DNA of 62,031 nucleotides, taken from assembly GCA_900541975.1 (NCBI GenBank), contig UQLR01000015.1, positions 1 through 62,031 of the forward strand, read 5' to 3'. The notes under the pieces were generated by a model. The model was not told the origin of the DNA and made no database searches. It was given only the letters and a program-made list of their open reading frames with translations. Both the position numbers and the translations under genes were made by a program. This DNA comes from an uncultured Oscillospiraceae bacterium. GTDB lineage: Bacteria > Bacillota > Clostridia > Oscillospirales > Acutalibacteraceae. Below are positions 32,798 to 42,173 of this stretch, one piece after another (within the stretch, counting starts at the first letter, position 1; the number at the start of each line of letters is the position of its first letter).

Positions 32798-33386
32798 TCA
32801 CCAGATCTCAGCCGCTTTTTGCGCCTCTGCTTCTGCCTGCGCAAGAATCCGCCTTACAGCCGCTCCTTCTATATCCAAACCCTGCGCGGTGAGCACAGAA
32901 AACTCCTTTATGCCGAACATTTCACATAACCCACGAATATACTGCTCACCCGTATTGTTTTCCCCAATCAATCCACCGCATGTTGTAATATATATAAGCT
33001 TTTGCGCGCGGCACAGCCCTCGTATACCTTGCTCAGTATAACAAAAAGTAATTCCATTGACGCTAATATTTTCAAAATAAATTTTTAAAAGTGCCGGAAA
33101 AGAAAGATCCCAGTAGGGCGCGCCGATTATAATTTTATCAGCAGCTGCAAATTGGTTTGCAAGCGCAAACATGGATGCCTGGGTCTGCCCTTTTGCAAGC
33201 AGCTCATCCCGCAAATTTAACCGCTGCACATTAAAAAAAACTTATCGCCGTATCCGGCAGAAAAAGCTCTTTTAGCACATCTTTTGGGTTTTGCTTTGTA
33301 TATGCTTTGATAAATGCGCGGCATAGTGACAACGTGCGCGGCTTTTCTTTTTGGCTGATACAGCAGTTAACGAATAAAATATGCAA
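32798..33386 (-). pseudogene. frameshifted FMN-dependent NADH-azoreductase/quinone reductase
   Basis: Flavodoxin-fold oxidoreductase. The TTG start at 33386 (HILFVNCCISQ) follows GAGGAAA. The frame runs to SFF then stop; the rest (NVQRLNLRDELLAKG ... KIIIGAPYWDLSFPALLKIYFENI ... TCGGLIGE) continues in another frame. A run of eight T on the coding strand (33231-33238) lies at the break, and removing one T restores a single 195-residue product. It may be a true pseudogene, a phase-variable tract or a sequencing error. It borders the end of the decayed element. Confidence 0.75.
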
Positions 33387-33474
33387 GTCGTTTCCTCTTT
33401 TCTTTTTTATAATCGGTGCCGAACATAATTTTAGAATACCTGTTTTATCCAGAAAAATCAATATTAAAAACACC

Positions 33475-33519
33475 AAAAGCAGCTTCCCCCCGGTATAAAA
33501 CCGGGGGGAAGCTGCTTTT
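33475..33519. terminator. strong bidirectional terminator
   Basis: AAAAGCAGCTTCCCCCCGGT and its complement with a 5-base loop, with A- and T-runs on both sides. It ends the leftward sugar operon and separates it from the azoreductase remnant. Confidence 0.9.
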
Positions 33520-33566
33520 CAGAGGATAAAAACCTATCATATAAGGAGAAAACTTTATGAAAACAA

Positions 33567-34499
33567 CTATCCAAGCAAATCGTAATAAACAACATACGTT
33601 TTTTTCCGGGAAGGTTGCAGCGTTTGATGCATTTTAAGCTTAATGGCCTCTGTTAAAACAGCGGGCCAGCATGTAAAGGCTTCTGACATCACGCAGTAAT
33701 GCCCCCGCCAGCCGCCGTAAATCAACCAAAGACTCAAGCATGGAAAATCTTCCGGTGAAAAACGAATTTCCATCCCGCAGCCCCTGCTTTTATGGAAAAA
33801 GCCATAGCTCCCCTGCTGCACAGATTCCGTATAAAAATTCACACACAAATTATTTGAAAAGGTATACGCATGCGAAAGATCCATTTTTTCAAGGCAAGGC
33901 CAATCAAACGTTTTTTCCTGCGTGAGAGACGGTGGATATAAAAAACCCGTTTTATATCGTCCTTGCGGAACCAAAATCTGTGTGTCTTCTGTAATACAGA
34001 CAGACGGATGTACGCCAAAGATATACGGAAAAGCACCCGGACCAATATTTTCGACAATATACTCGGTTGTAAGCGTTGTACTGTCCTGCTCCAGCATAAA
34101 GGTCTTGGTTATTTTCGCCGGAAATACAGACGAACTACACCAAAGCCGTATAGCAACGGCATGTCCAAAGGTCAAAAGCTCATACTCCCAGGGAGCAGAC
34201 CAAACTTCCCCGAAGAAAGGAAGTTCTACGCCCTCGTACACACAAGGCTGCACGGTAGGGAACGCTTCTTCAATACCGGAAGCAGACAGATCATCATAAT
34301 TCGCCGCATAATACCGTGTTAGATTTTGGGTCCGCTGATTGGTCCAAATCTGCTCAAACCCATATTTTTTATCATACAGGCTGACAATTCGGCCGCCATC
34401 ATATGGCAATACACAAATCCGCATGCGCTTGTTTTCCATATGCACGCATGGTTCCCGTTTTATACTGACGCCGCCTTTATCTTCCCAAATTCTGCACAT
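33567..34499 (-). CDS. aldose 1-epimerase-like (galactose mutarotase-fold) protein
   Basis: 310 residues with a beta-sandwich mutarotase pattern: GGRIVSLYDKKYGFEQIW near the start, IEEAFPTVQPC, IFGVHPSVCI with the conserved His, and a late acidic VMSEAFTCWP. It probably interconverts anomers of the imported sugar or its hydrolysis product. Last gene of the eight-gene operon; AGGAGG overlaps the end of the preceding permease gene. Exact substrate unknown. Confidence 0.78.
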   Translation of the reverse strand: MCRIWEDKGGVSIKREPCVHMENKRMRICVLPYDGGRIVSLYDKKYGFEQIWTNQRTQNLTRYYAANYDDLSASGIEEAFPTVQPCVYEGVELPFFGEVWSAPWEYELLTFGHAVAIRLWCSSSVFPAKITKTFMLEQDSTTLTTEYIVENIGPGAFPYIFGVHPSVCITEDTQILVPQGRYKTGFLYPPSLTQEKTFDWPCLEKMDLSHAYTFSNNLCVNFYTESVQQGSYGFFHKSRGCGMEIRFSPEDFPCLSLWLIYGGWRGHYCVMSEAFTCWPAVLTEAIKLKMHQTLQPSRKKTYVVYYDLLG

Positions 34500-34509
34500 A
34501 ACGGCCTCC

Positions 34510-35343
34510 TCACTCTTTGACGGATCCTACCATCATGCCTTTAATCATTCTCTCCTGCCCTGCAATATATACAATAAACAGTGGCAAAGATGACAACGTC
34601 AAGAATGTCATGATCATGGGAATATTCGCCTGGTGTACACCCTTAAATTCCCAAATACCAAGCGGCAGGGTACGGCTTGCAATGTCTTGTGTCAATACCA
34701 GTGCGAACAAAAACTCGCCCCATAATTGCACTGCATTGTATATTGCCAGCGTAACAAGCGCCGGGCTTGTCAAGGGCAGAAAAATCTTAAAAAATATTTT
34801 ATATAAAGGACAACCGTCTATTCTTGCAGCTTCCTCCATTTCCTTGGGAACCGTACGCATAAAGTCGCTTAATATAAAGATAGACATAGGAATTGCAAAT
34901 GCAACATATGGCCCAATTAGCGCAAACAACGTATCGTATACATTGGTTTCCACGCTCATCAGGAAAAGAGGAACAATGGCAACGTGGACCGGGATAGCCA
35001 TCCCCGCTATAATCAGGCCCAGTGCGCCGGAAGCGCCTTTAAATCCCACACGTATCAGGGAAAAGGACGCCATGGCAGATACAAGAAGCACCAATACAAC
35101 GCTGATTGCCACAACGATCAAAGAATTCAGTAAATACTGAAAAAAGTTCCCGGATAAAACCTCTGCATAATTTTCAAAATGAAATACTTCTGGTAACTGG
35201 TATACCGGAATAGAATATAAATCCTGGCTGCTTTTCAAACTGGTTATAATCATAAAAAGAAAGGGAATGACACATACTGCCAGGACAATAAGCAGGCAAA
35301 GCCCTTTAAACAAAGACGATAGACGAAATCTTTTTCGTTTCAT
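34510..35343 (-). CDS. CUT1 sugar ABC transporter permease (MalG type)
   Basis: 277 residues, six membrane helices. It contains the EAA loop EEAARIDGCPLYKIFFKIFLPLTSPALVTLA, typical of carbohydrate importers. It pairs with the permease encoded just upstream (4-base overlap). No ATPase gene is in the operon, so a shared MsmK-type ATPase elsewhere must power it. Confidence 0.93.
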   Translation of the reverse strand: MKRKRFRLSSLFKGLCLLIVLAVCVIPFLFMIITSLKSSQDLYSIPVYQLPEVFHFENYAEVLSGNFFQYLLNSLIVVAISVVLVLLVSAMASFSLIRVGFKGASGALGLIIAGMAIPVHVAIVPLFLMSVETNVYDTLFALIGPYVAFAIPMSIFILSDFMRTVPKEMEEAARIDGCPLYKIFFKIFLPLTSPALVTLAIYNAVQLWGEFLFALVLTQDIASRTLPLGIWEFKGVHQANIPMIMTFLTLSSLPLFIVYIAGQERMIKGMMVGSVKE

Positions 35344-36272
35344 TTAAGTGCACCTCGCTTATTACTGATCCGGCGCGGCAGCCAGTTGGTAAGCGCAGAA
35401 AACACCATGACAATGATAAACAGCGCCATTGCAATTGTTGTGCCGTACCCCATATTGCTGCTGGTAAAGGCCGTCTTATACATATAGGTGGCCATAAGCT
35501 CTGTTGAGCCGCTCGGCCCGCCATTTGTTAGAACATAGATCAGATCAAAGTATTTTAACGAACCAATCAATGAAAGAACCATGGCCGTAAAAATATTATT
35601 TTTTAACATTGGAATCGCTATATGGATATAATATCTGAAACGATTGCACCCGTCTATCTGGGCATACTCTTTCACATCCTCAGGAATTGTAGACAGTGCG
35701 GAAACAAACAATACCATATAAAATGGCGTATACTGCCAACAAATAACCAAGATTACCGTAAACAACGCGGTTGATTGTGAACCCAATAGATCAGGCGAAA
35801 CCATCCCTAACTGCTTTGCAATGGCCGCTACTACGCCAAAATTCGGATCCAGCATATAAGTAAACAAAATACCTATAGCAACGGACGACATCAGCATAGG
35901 AAGGAAAAAGGCCGTTTTAAAAAATTTGGAAAACAGCTTTGTTTCCGTAAGCAAAATGGCAATAACCATACCCAGCGGCAGCTGAATAGCAATGGAACCA
36001 ATTACAACATAAATATTATTTAAAAATGCCGTTGCAAATTTGGGATCCTGAATCAGGTTGATCCAGTTATCCAGACCGACAAACTTTTTGACTGCATCCA
36101 AACCGTTCCAGTCAAACATGCTGATATAAAAAGAGTTACAAATCGGATATACAATATAAACCCCAATGAGCACTGCTGCCGGCAGCAAAAACAAGCAATT
36201 TACAATGATTTTTTCTTTATCTGCCCGTCGTTTTTTCAATGTTCGAGCAGATGATTGTGCTTTGGGCAACAC
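35340..36272 (-). CDS. CUT1 sugar ABC transporter permease (MalF type)
   Basis: About 310 residues with six membrane helices and the EAA loop DVKEYAQIDGCNRFRYYIHIAIPMLKNNIF. The GTG at 36272 (VLPKAQSSARTLKK) is preferred because AAGGAGG lies 5 bases upstream. The frame is open to 36371, but that extension runs through a large hairpin (36334-36373) and has no RBS. Partner of the MalG-type permease. Confidence 0.85.
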   Translation of the reverse strand: MLPKAQSSARTLKKRRADKEKIIVNCLFLLPAAVLIGVYIVYPICNSFYISMFDWNGLDAVKKFVGLDNWINLIQDPKFATAFLNNIYVVIGSIAIQLPLGMVIAILLTETKLFSKFFKTAFFLPMLMSSVAIGILFTYMLDPNFGVVAAIAKQLGMVSPDLLGSQSTALFTVILVICWQYTPFYMVLFVSALSTIPEDVKEYAQIDGCNRFRYYIHIAIPMLKNNIFTAMVLSLIGSLKYFDLIYVLTNGGPSGSTELMATYMYKTAFTSSNMGYGTTIAMALFIIVMVFSALTNWLPRRISNKRGALK

Positions 36273-36333
36273 AGCCGCCTCCTTTTTCCAAGCTTTCTTT
36301 GATGGAAAACTGGCTACTTCGGTGATTAAAGCG

Positions 36334-36373
36334 CTGTGCCAGCGAAAGTAGAATAAAGATTTCGCTGGCACAG
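36334..36373. promoter_or_regulatory. stem-loop between binding-protein and permease genes
   Basis: A perfect inverted repeat with 14-bp arms (CTGTGCCAGCGAAA and complement) and a 12-base loop, just after the binding-protein stop. No T-run. Such hairpins stabilise the binding-protein mRNA and lower permease expression in ABC operons. Confidence 0.7.
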
Positions 36374-36393
36374 GTTCATGATCGGACTAAGCT

Positions 36394-37728
36394 TTATTCA
36401 TTTAAATACTCCTGGTATTTATCCTGTAATACAGTTGCTGCTTCCTCCGGAGTCATCTCCAAAGCATACGCCGCCTGGTTTGCATCCAGGAACGCATTTG
36501 CAACTTCCGCAGTAAAGTACTGGTCATACCAAAGTTGTACATATTCCGCGTTACTTACCAAATCAAGAATTTCCTGATTAATCGGATCCGTTACAGTAAT
36601 ATCCTTCAAGGGAGGAATCTTACCCGCCGCAATTCTTTCTTCTACAGACTGGTCGTCAATAAAATACTGAATCAGCTTAAAAGCAATGTCCGGATTTTCA
36701 CATGCATTGGAAATGCTGTAGAAGTTGTCGCCCAAGGTACCAATAACGTCTACATCGTTGCCTTTACCGCCCTCAATTGTCGGGAAGGTAAAGATACCCA
36801 TACGCTCATAGAATTCAGGATTTTCCTGTTGGATCAATTGTACTTCCCAGGTACCGTTCATATACATGGCGGCCTGTCCGGAATACAGTAACTGCTTGGG
36901 CTGGCCTGCATCTGTATCAAGCGTATTGTACCCATTGTTGAAATAGCCCTTCTCTATCATATCCTGCAGCATTTCGTACGCCTGCACAAAGGATTCAGAG
37001 TTAAATGCACCACCTGCATCTTCAGCTGCGGCAATAAAATCTTCAGAGCCGCCAAGACGAAGCGCCAACCACATGTAATACTGCTGGCCGGGCCACTTAA
37101 ACTTATTGCCCAATGCAAATGGAGAAATACCTGCATTTTTAAAGGTTTCGCATGCTTCCATCAATTCGTCGTAGGTTTCCGGAACTTCTACATTGTATTT
37201 CTTAAACAGCTCTTTATCATAGAAGAACACGCCTACCGTTGTGTTTTCAACCGGAACACCCCAAATTTTGTCCTGATAAGTCGCCTGGCTAAGAGCGCCT
37301 TCCAGGAAACGGTCCTTGTAATTGTCTTCCTCCATATACGGGGTCAGATCAATTACCTTTTCAGCATCCGCATAGGTAAAGAGTTTGCCGCCGCCCCATG
37401 TAATAAACACATCCGGTGGATTGTCAGAGGCCATAGCCGGTGCAAGCTTGGTTTCATACGCATCGGAGGCTACCGGAACATCTTCAATCGTTACGTTGGG
37501 ATATTCTTCATTAAAGCGTGCAATTGCGTCGGTAAGCAGCTTATGTTGCCCTTCATCTGTAGCGACATGCCACAATGTCAGCGTGATTTCCTCATCTTCC
37601 CCTCCGCCGGACGACTGCCCGGAAGTCTGGTCGGACGATGTGCCTCCTCCGCCGTTATTGCAGCCGGCAAACACAGCTACAAGCAATAGTGCGGATAGCA
37701 AAACTGCAATAATCTTGTTTCTTTTCAT
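36394..37728 (-). CDS. sugar ABC transporter substrate-binding lipoprotein (family 1)
   Basis: 444 residues with a lipobox (VAVFAGC), a Gly/Ser linker, then a family 1 extracellular binding protein: ITLTLWHVATDEGQHKLLTDAIARFNEEYPNVTIEDV and the later GQAAMYMNGTWEVQLI, with PDIAFKLIQYFIDDQSVEERIA. It captures the sugar for the two permeases. The strong RBS AGAAAGGAG is upstream. The substrate is probably an oligosaccharide cleaved by the GH4 enzyme. Confidence 0.92.
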   Translation of the reverse strand: MKRNKIIAVLLSALLLVAVFAGCNNGGGGTSSDQTSGQSSGGGEDEEITLTLWHVATDEGQHKLLTDAIARFNEEYPNVTIEDVPVASDAYETKLAPAMASDNPPDVFITWGGGKLFTYADAEKVIDLTPYMEEDNYKDRFLEGALSQATYQDKIWGVPVENTTVGVFFYDKELFKKYNVEVPETYDELMEACETFKNAGISPFALGNKFKWPGQQYYMWLALRLGGSEDFIAAAEDAGGAFNSESFVQAYEMLQDMIEKGYFNNGYNTLDTDAGQPKQLLYSGQAAMYMNGTWEVQLIQQENPEFYERMGIFTFPTIEGGKGNDVDVIGTLGDNFYSISNACENPDIAFKLIQYFIDDQSVEERIAAGKIPPLKDITVTDPINQEILDLVSNAEYVQLWYDQYFTAEVANAFLDANQAAYALEMTPEEAATVLQDKYQEYLNE

Positions 37729-37780
37729 GACTTTTTAATACTCCTTTCTTTTTCTGCAAAGTTCCCGGTTTATCAGCATT

Positions 37781-38581
37781 TTAGCGGCGCGGCAATTCTG
37801 CTTTTGCTTCTATAATTTGCGGATAACCTCGCCTTTTAAGCTCCTCCACGCACCGGGAGTCATTGCCTTCATCCGTTATGATATAGTCGACTTTTCCCAA
37901 ATCTGTAACATGCGCAAGCGTGACCTTGTCAAATTTAGAATGGTCTGCCAATACAAAAACTTTTTGCGAATGTTCAATGACAAAACGGTCAATGTCCACT
38001 TCGATCTGATTTGGAGTCGAAATCCCGTTTTCCAAAGATATGGAGTCTGCCCCGATAAACGCTTTATTGAAATGGATGCCTTCTAAAAACCGCAGAGATT
38101 GCGGCCCCACGATGGACCCGGTATAGGGCCTTACAATCCCGCCAACCATTTGCACTTCCAACCCAGGATTGTTATACAACTCCGCTGCAACCGGTACGGA
38201 AGTTGTTGTTACAATTAAATTGACGCGGTTTTTCAGCTGCTTTGCAACCTCAAGTATGGTTGTTCCGTTGCCCAGCAAAATTACATCTCTCTCCCGGATA
38301 TACTCCAGCGCTTTTTTTGCTATGGCTTTTTTCTCCGATATTTGCAAATAGCGTCTGGACCGCACATCTTCATCAAACTGCCAGTCTGGGGCAAGCATCA
38401 CACCCTTATAGGTACGGGTAACCATTCCTTTTTCCTCCATGTCCTGCAGTTGTCTGCGCACACTGGAGGGGGTGATCCCAAACATTTCAGAAATTTCATC
38501 AATCGACAGCTTTTGCTGCTGCTGCAGCATTTCTAAAATCTTTTGTTCTCTTTTTACTATGACATCAACAGAAACTCGCAT
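37781..38581 (-). CDS. DeoR-family transcriptional regulator
   Basis: 266 residues: an HTH domain (REQKILEMLQQQQKLSIDEISEMFGITPSSVRRQLQDMEEKGMVTRTYKG) and a sugar-phosphate-sensing domain with LGNGTTILEVAKQL, VQMVGGIVRP and FIGADSISLENGISTPN. It probably responds to a phosphorylated intermediate of this pathway. It has its own predicted promoter in the 100-base gap upstream (TAGTATAAT on the minus strand near 38620) and AAAGGAGCG before the start. Confidence 0.92.
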   Translation of the reverse strand: MRVSVDVIVKREQKILEMLQQQQKLSIDEISEMFGITPSSVRRQLQDMEEKGMVTRTYKGVMLAPDWQFDEDVRSRRYLQISEKKAIAKKALEYIRERDVILLGNGTTILEVAKQLKNRVNLIVTTTSVPVAAELYNNPGLEVQMVGGIVRPYTGSIVGPQSLRFLEGIHFNKAFIGADSISLENGISTPNQIEVDIDRFVIEHSQKVFVLADHSKFDKVTLAHVTDLGKVDYIITDEGNDSRCVEELKRRGYPQIIEAKAELPRR

Positions 38582-38681
38582 GTATAAAACGCTCCTTTTA
38601 CTAATATTGTGCTATTCAATTATACTATATTCACACATAACGCGCAATAATTTTTCAATATGAGCGTTTATACATTTTTAT

Positions 38682-40061
38682 TTATTTTTGGAACTGCGGT
38701 AAATGCTCAATATTTGCTTCAATCAATTCACGCATACATTGTTCACCAAGTTCAAGGTCATAGCAGTTGGGATCATTTGCAAATACAGCCATCACTTTGT
38801 CGAAATCGCCTTCCATAGCGGCTTCTACTAAAAGATCCTGACTAAGCGCATGGCGGACAATACAAGGGGCGATTTCTCTGGGAAGATGCCCTACGCCGAT
38901 AGGATGGTAACCGCCGCCATCGACCAATACTGGTATCTCAACCACGACATCGTCCGGAATATCTGCAATATAGCCCTTATTGGGAATATTGATATGGAAA
39001 ATTTTCGGCGTGTTGGTACGCATGGCAATTTCAATATCGTTAAGCTGGCTTTCTTCCCACGTTTTCCCAACCTTAAACATATCATAATCCAAAGGCATTT
39101 TATACTCCGACATAGCCCTAATCTTCTCTGCAAACGGTTTATATGTGGCCAAAAGTTTGCGGATATACACCTGATCCATATCATGCCGTTTTCTCTGATC
39201 CGGCGTAGACGTAAACCATTGCGGGTAAAACTCGCCAATATGGCCGTCGCCCGGGCCCGGGAAATAGCCTATCTTTGCACACATGGCTACGCACAGGGAA
39301 AGTTCATTAAAGTGTGCAGAATTTTCAGGCATCTTCTTGGATATTTCATCCATTGCCGCAGTTACTTCGTTAAAGGTCTTGCCCTTAAACATATCGCGGC
39401 ATTTTGCACGCAGCTTTGGATAGAGATCTTCGCACCCCCTGCGCAGTTGCAACAGGAAATGGCCGTGGTTCATGCCAGCTGCAATAAAGCTGATATCGCC
39501 GTTATCTTTTTCCCCCAAAACTTCCAGTGCAAAGCCCTTGGTCAACTCCCCGCCTATGCACAGACCCGTACACTTCATATTGGTGTATTTATATACCGCC
39601 TGCGTCATGGGTGACATTGGGTTTGTGTAATTATAAATGCGTGCATTTGGGCAAAGACGCTCTGCATCTTTTGCAATTTCCACCGCCACGGGAACATGCC
39701 GCAAAGCCCTGGATATACCACCAGGCCCGAGTGTTTCGCCGTCGGATTGTACATAACCGTATTTTGTAGGAATTTCATTATCCTTTAAAAACGCCTCATG
39801 CGAACCCACAGCAAAACACATAATGATTATATCAGCGCCGGGAAAAGCTGTTTCCCTGCTGGTATGCGCTGTAAAGTTAATATCCAGATCCTTTTCCTTG
39901 TTCAGGCGGAGCAAAAGATTATGCATGATTGTCAAACGCTCTTCATGAATGTCTACCAGGGCAATTTCACCGCCGCGGTAATAAGGGTCTGCAATAAAAG
40001 TAGCCACCAATGTTGGTGTAAACGCCATGCTGCCTGCTCCGATAATAACAACCTTTGCCAT
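38682..40061 (-). CDS. glycoside hydrolase family 4 enzyme
   Basis: 459 residues. GH4 enzymes use NAD and a divalent metal to cleave alpha- or beta-glycosides by oxidation-elimination. Visible marks are the Rossmann start KVVIIGAGSMAFTP, the NYTNPM motif, the metal ligands in CTGLCIGG and GMNHGHF, and GPGDGHIGEFYP. Substrates in the family include maltose 6-phosphate, cellobiose 6-phosphate, melibiose and uronides. With no PTS here, the substrate may be unphosphorylated or phosphorylated by one of the two kinases. It is followed by DeoR and preceded by the NagB-like gene. Confidence 0.9.
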   Translation of the reverse strand: MAKVVIIGAGSMAFTPTLVATFIADPYYRGGEIALVDIHEERLTIMHNLLLRLNKEKDLDINFTAHTSRETAFPGADIIIMCFAVGSHEAFLKDNEIPTKYGYVQSDGETLGPGGISRALRHVPVAVEIAKDAERLCPNARIYNYTNPMSPMTQAVYKYTNMKCTGLCIGGELTKGFALEVLGEKDNGDISFIAAGMNHGHFLLQLRRGCEDLYPKLRAKCRDMFKGKTFNEVTAAMDEISKKMPENSAHFNELSLCVAMCAKIGYFPGPGDGHIGEFYPQWFTSTPDQRKRHDMDQVYIRKLLATYKPFAEKIRAMSEYKMPLDYDMFKVGKTWEESQLNDIEIAMRTNTPKIFHINIPNKGYIADIPDDVVVEIPVLVDGGGYHPIGVGHLPREIAPCIVRHALSQDLLVEAAMEGDFDKVMAVFANDPNCYDLELGEQCMRELIEANIEHLPQFQK

Positions 40062-40092
40062 AGATACACATCCTCCCTTTAATCTGAAAAAC

Positions 40093-40968
40093 TCAACCTA
40101 TAAAATCCATAGACGGACATTCCGCCGTTCGCTTGTCTACCATAATCAATGTATCCGGGTGCTCCTGTACAAACGTGCAAGGATATTTGGCAGTGGGTTC
40201 ATGAAAACACATAATACGTAAAATGGTTTTCTTCCAATCTGCTCCATCAGATACAAGATAAATCTTCTTTGCAGATAATATCTGTTTAAATCCAATTGTG
40301 ATTCCACACGGAGGAATCTGCCTTGTATTGCCGCCCGTCGACCGATAAGAATGCATGATAAAGGTTTCATCATTGGTATATACAATCCGTGAACAGCCCT
40401 GTTTATACTGCTCAGCCGAAACCTCATACCAGCGGCTTGGCACCGGCTCATTATAGGCGATATGCCCTGTAAAACCAAAGCCTCCTATTAAAATATCAAT
40501 GCCACCATTTTCTTCAATCATACGGTCCATGTGGTCAATACACAGTGGATTGTGAAAATGCATATTCTTTTCTTCCGGGCGCAGCTCCTGCGGCAGTTTA
40601 TCAAAGAACTCCCGTTTAAGCCAGCTTTCCAGATTAAACGGATGATTTGCCGGAAGCTTTCTTCCCTGCCAGTCAAGCCATTCGTCTACCTGATAGTGAA
40701 TGGTATTTTTCCAGGAAACATTTTCCTGCTTTGTCATTTCAACCATCAACGGATAATTTTTCTTGGGTCCCACCGGCCATGCAATACGCGTTTTAAGCCC
40801 CTTTGCATTGTTACTTTTGACCGCATCAACTACCCTGCGCGCCAGATCATAAAACATATCGGAAGCCTGGTCAAATATTTTGATCGGCACCCTGGAACGT
40901 TCCGGTAGCTCTTCAACCGGAACCAACAACATTTCGTTCCAGGTATATTCGGTTTTACACTTTTCCAC
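40093..40968 (-). CDS. NagB-like glucosamine-6-phosphate isomerase/deaminase homologue
   Basis: 291 residues of the NagB/SugP isomerase fold: YQVDEWLDW keeps the Asp that starts catalysis, and GGFGFTGHIAYNEP matches the DGHIGFNEP loop but has Thr in place of the general-base Asp. Longer than NagB (about 266). This suggests a related sugar-phosphate isomerase or an altered deaminase rather than standard NagB. The GTG at 40968 is chosen for the AGGAGG 7 bases upstream. Confidence 0.78.
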   Translation of the reverse strand: MEKCKTEYTWNEMLLVPVEELPERSRVPIKIFDQASDMFYDLARRVVDAVKSNNAKGLKTRIAWPVGPKKNYPLMVEMTKQENVSWKNTIHYQVDEWLDWQGRKLPANHPFNLESWLKREFFDKLPQELRPEEKNMHFHNPLCIDHMDRMIEENGGIDILIGGFGFTGHIAYNEPVPSRWYEVSAEQYKQGCSRIVYTNDETFIMHSYRSTGGNTRQIPPCGITIGFKQILSAKKIYLVSDGADWKKTILRIMCFHEPTAKYPCTFVQEHPDTLIMVDKRTAECPSMDFIG

Positions 40969-41023
40969 GACTTTTCCTCCTTTGCACAATGATATAATAA
41001 AATTATATAAACTGGAAAATGTG

Positions 41024-41932
41024 TTACAACAATTCCTGTAAAGTAGGATAAGAAGGCCAAACCTGCGCCCTGGTCACAGAAACAGACGCCGCCCTGACGG
41101 CAAATTTAACAGACGCCAGAAGGCTCTTCCCCTGCGCCAGGCAATAGGCGACCGCCGCGTTAAAGCAATCCCCCGCCCCCGAAGTGTCTACTACTTTAAC
41201 CTTTGGGCAAGAAACCCGGTGAACGCCGCCGCTTTGTTCAATGACCATCGCGCCATCTCCGCCCAGCGTTATAACTGTACTCCAGGGCAGGGCGCGTTCA
41301 ACATATGCCTGCGCAAGCGCTTCATACGTCATAGGCGTTTGCGGATCAATCCCCAAAAGCAATTTGGATTCCGGCTCGTTTGGCGTTAAAATATCTATAC
41401 AGCGAATTTGCTCAAGCCGCAACTGATCCGCCGGCGCCGGGTTAAGTATGGCAATTTTTCCCGCCTCTTTTGCAAGCTGGCATGCATAAAGCGCTGCATC
41501 AGCCGGTATTTCCAATTGCGTCAACAAAACAGAGCAGCTTTCTATGCTGGCCTTTGCCGCATCTACATGCATACGACACATATCCGGCAAAACGCCTGGG
41601 TCGGTTGCTCCAATAATTTGCCCCTGCGGATCTATAAATGCAAGACCCATTGCGGTCTTCCCTCCGGGGATCACTGCTACATACTGCAGGTTTACACCGT
41701 TTTCTTTAAAATAGTCTTGAAATTTCCGGCCAGCTGCATCATCACCAATAACTCCCACAAAATCGACTAACGCCCCGAACCTTGCCAACGCCAGCGCCTG
41801 GTTGGAACCTTTTCCGCCGTCAAGGGTTTCGGAAAAGTAATCCCCCATTATAAATTCGCCCCTAGTAGGCAATCGCGGGCAGTGCATTAAATACGCAGAT
41901 GTATGCGACCCCACTACCGTAATATGCTTCAT
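41024..41932 (-). CDS. PfkB/ribokinase-family sugar kinase
   Basis: 302 residues with the two PfkB signatures: GGKGSNQALALARFGALVDFVG near residue 38 and VDTSGAGDCFNAAVAYCLAQG near residue 250 with catalytic Asp. The N-terminal TRGEFIMGDY binds the sugar. It phosphorylates a sugar released or imported by this operon. The start at 41932 follows GAGG by 7 bases. First gene of the operon, just below the operator-promoter at 41966-42005. Confidence 0.9.
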   Translation of the reverse strand: MKHITVVGSHTSAYLMHCPRLPTRGEFIMGDYFSETLDGGKGSNQALALARFGALVDFVGVIGDDAAGRKFQDYFKENGVNLQYVAVIPGGKTAMGLAFIDPQGQIIGATDPGVLPDMCRMHVDAAKASIESCSVLLTQLEIPADAALYACQLAKEAGKIAILNPAPADQLRLEQIRCIDILTPNEPESKLLLGIDPQTPMTYEALAQAYVERALPWSTVITLGGDGAMVIEQSGGVHRVSCPKVKVVDTSGAGDCFNAAVAYCLAQGKSLLASVKFAVRAASVSVTRAQVWPSYPTLQELL

Positions 41933-41965
41933 TGGCAATCCTCTTTTCTATCTTTTATCTATATT

Positions 41966-42005
41966 ATACGCGTAAAATTCGCAAAGTCAATACTTTTACG
42001 CGTAT
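41966..42005 (-). promoter_or_regulatory. operon promoter with 12-bp inverted-repeat operator
   Basis: On the minus strand TTGACT, 16 bases and TATAAT read into the kinase gene. ATACGCGTAAAA (41966-41977) and its complement (41994-42005) flank the -35 region with a 16-base gap; each arm contains the small palindrome TACGCGTA. A dimeric or tetrameric repressor, perhaps the DeoR protein, could bind here. Confidence 0.7.
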
Positions 42006-42113
42006 TTTTTAAAAATAATTTTTCTATTTTAAAAAAATGCGCGTTTTTTCAATAATTTATAGCTAATTTTCAGCTTTTTCTTTTCTTTTAAAAAATATAT
42101 GCGCATTACACTT

Positions 42114-42142
42114 GAAAAAAGTTTCTTTTCTCTATATACTAA
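42114..42142 (+). promoter_or_regulatory. predicted promoter of the ROK-SIS gene
   Basis: TTGAAA, 17 bases, TATACT; then AAAGGAGTG before the ATG at 42174. Confidence 0.6.
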
Positions 42143-42173
42143 TAAATAAGGAAATCAAAAGGAGTGTGATTTT

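Noticed and set aside
33557..33637. 26-codon frame on the + strand (MKTTIQANRNKQ) with AAGGAG before it
   Set aside because: It overlaps the end of the epimerase-like gene on the other strand and has no recognisable product; probably chance.
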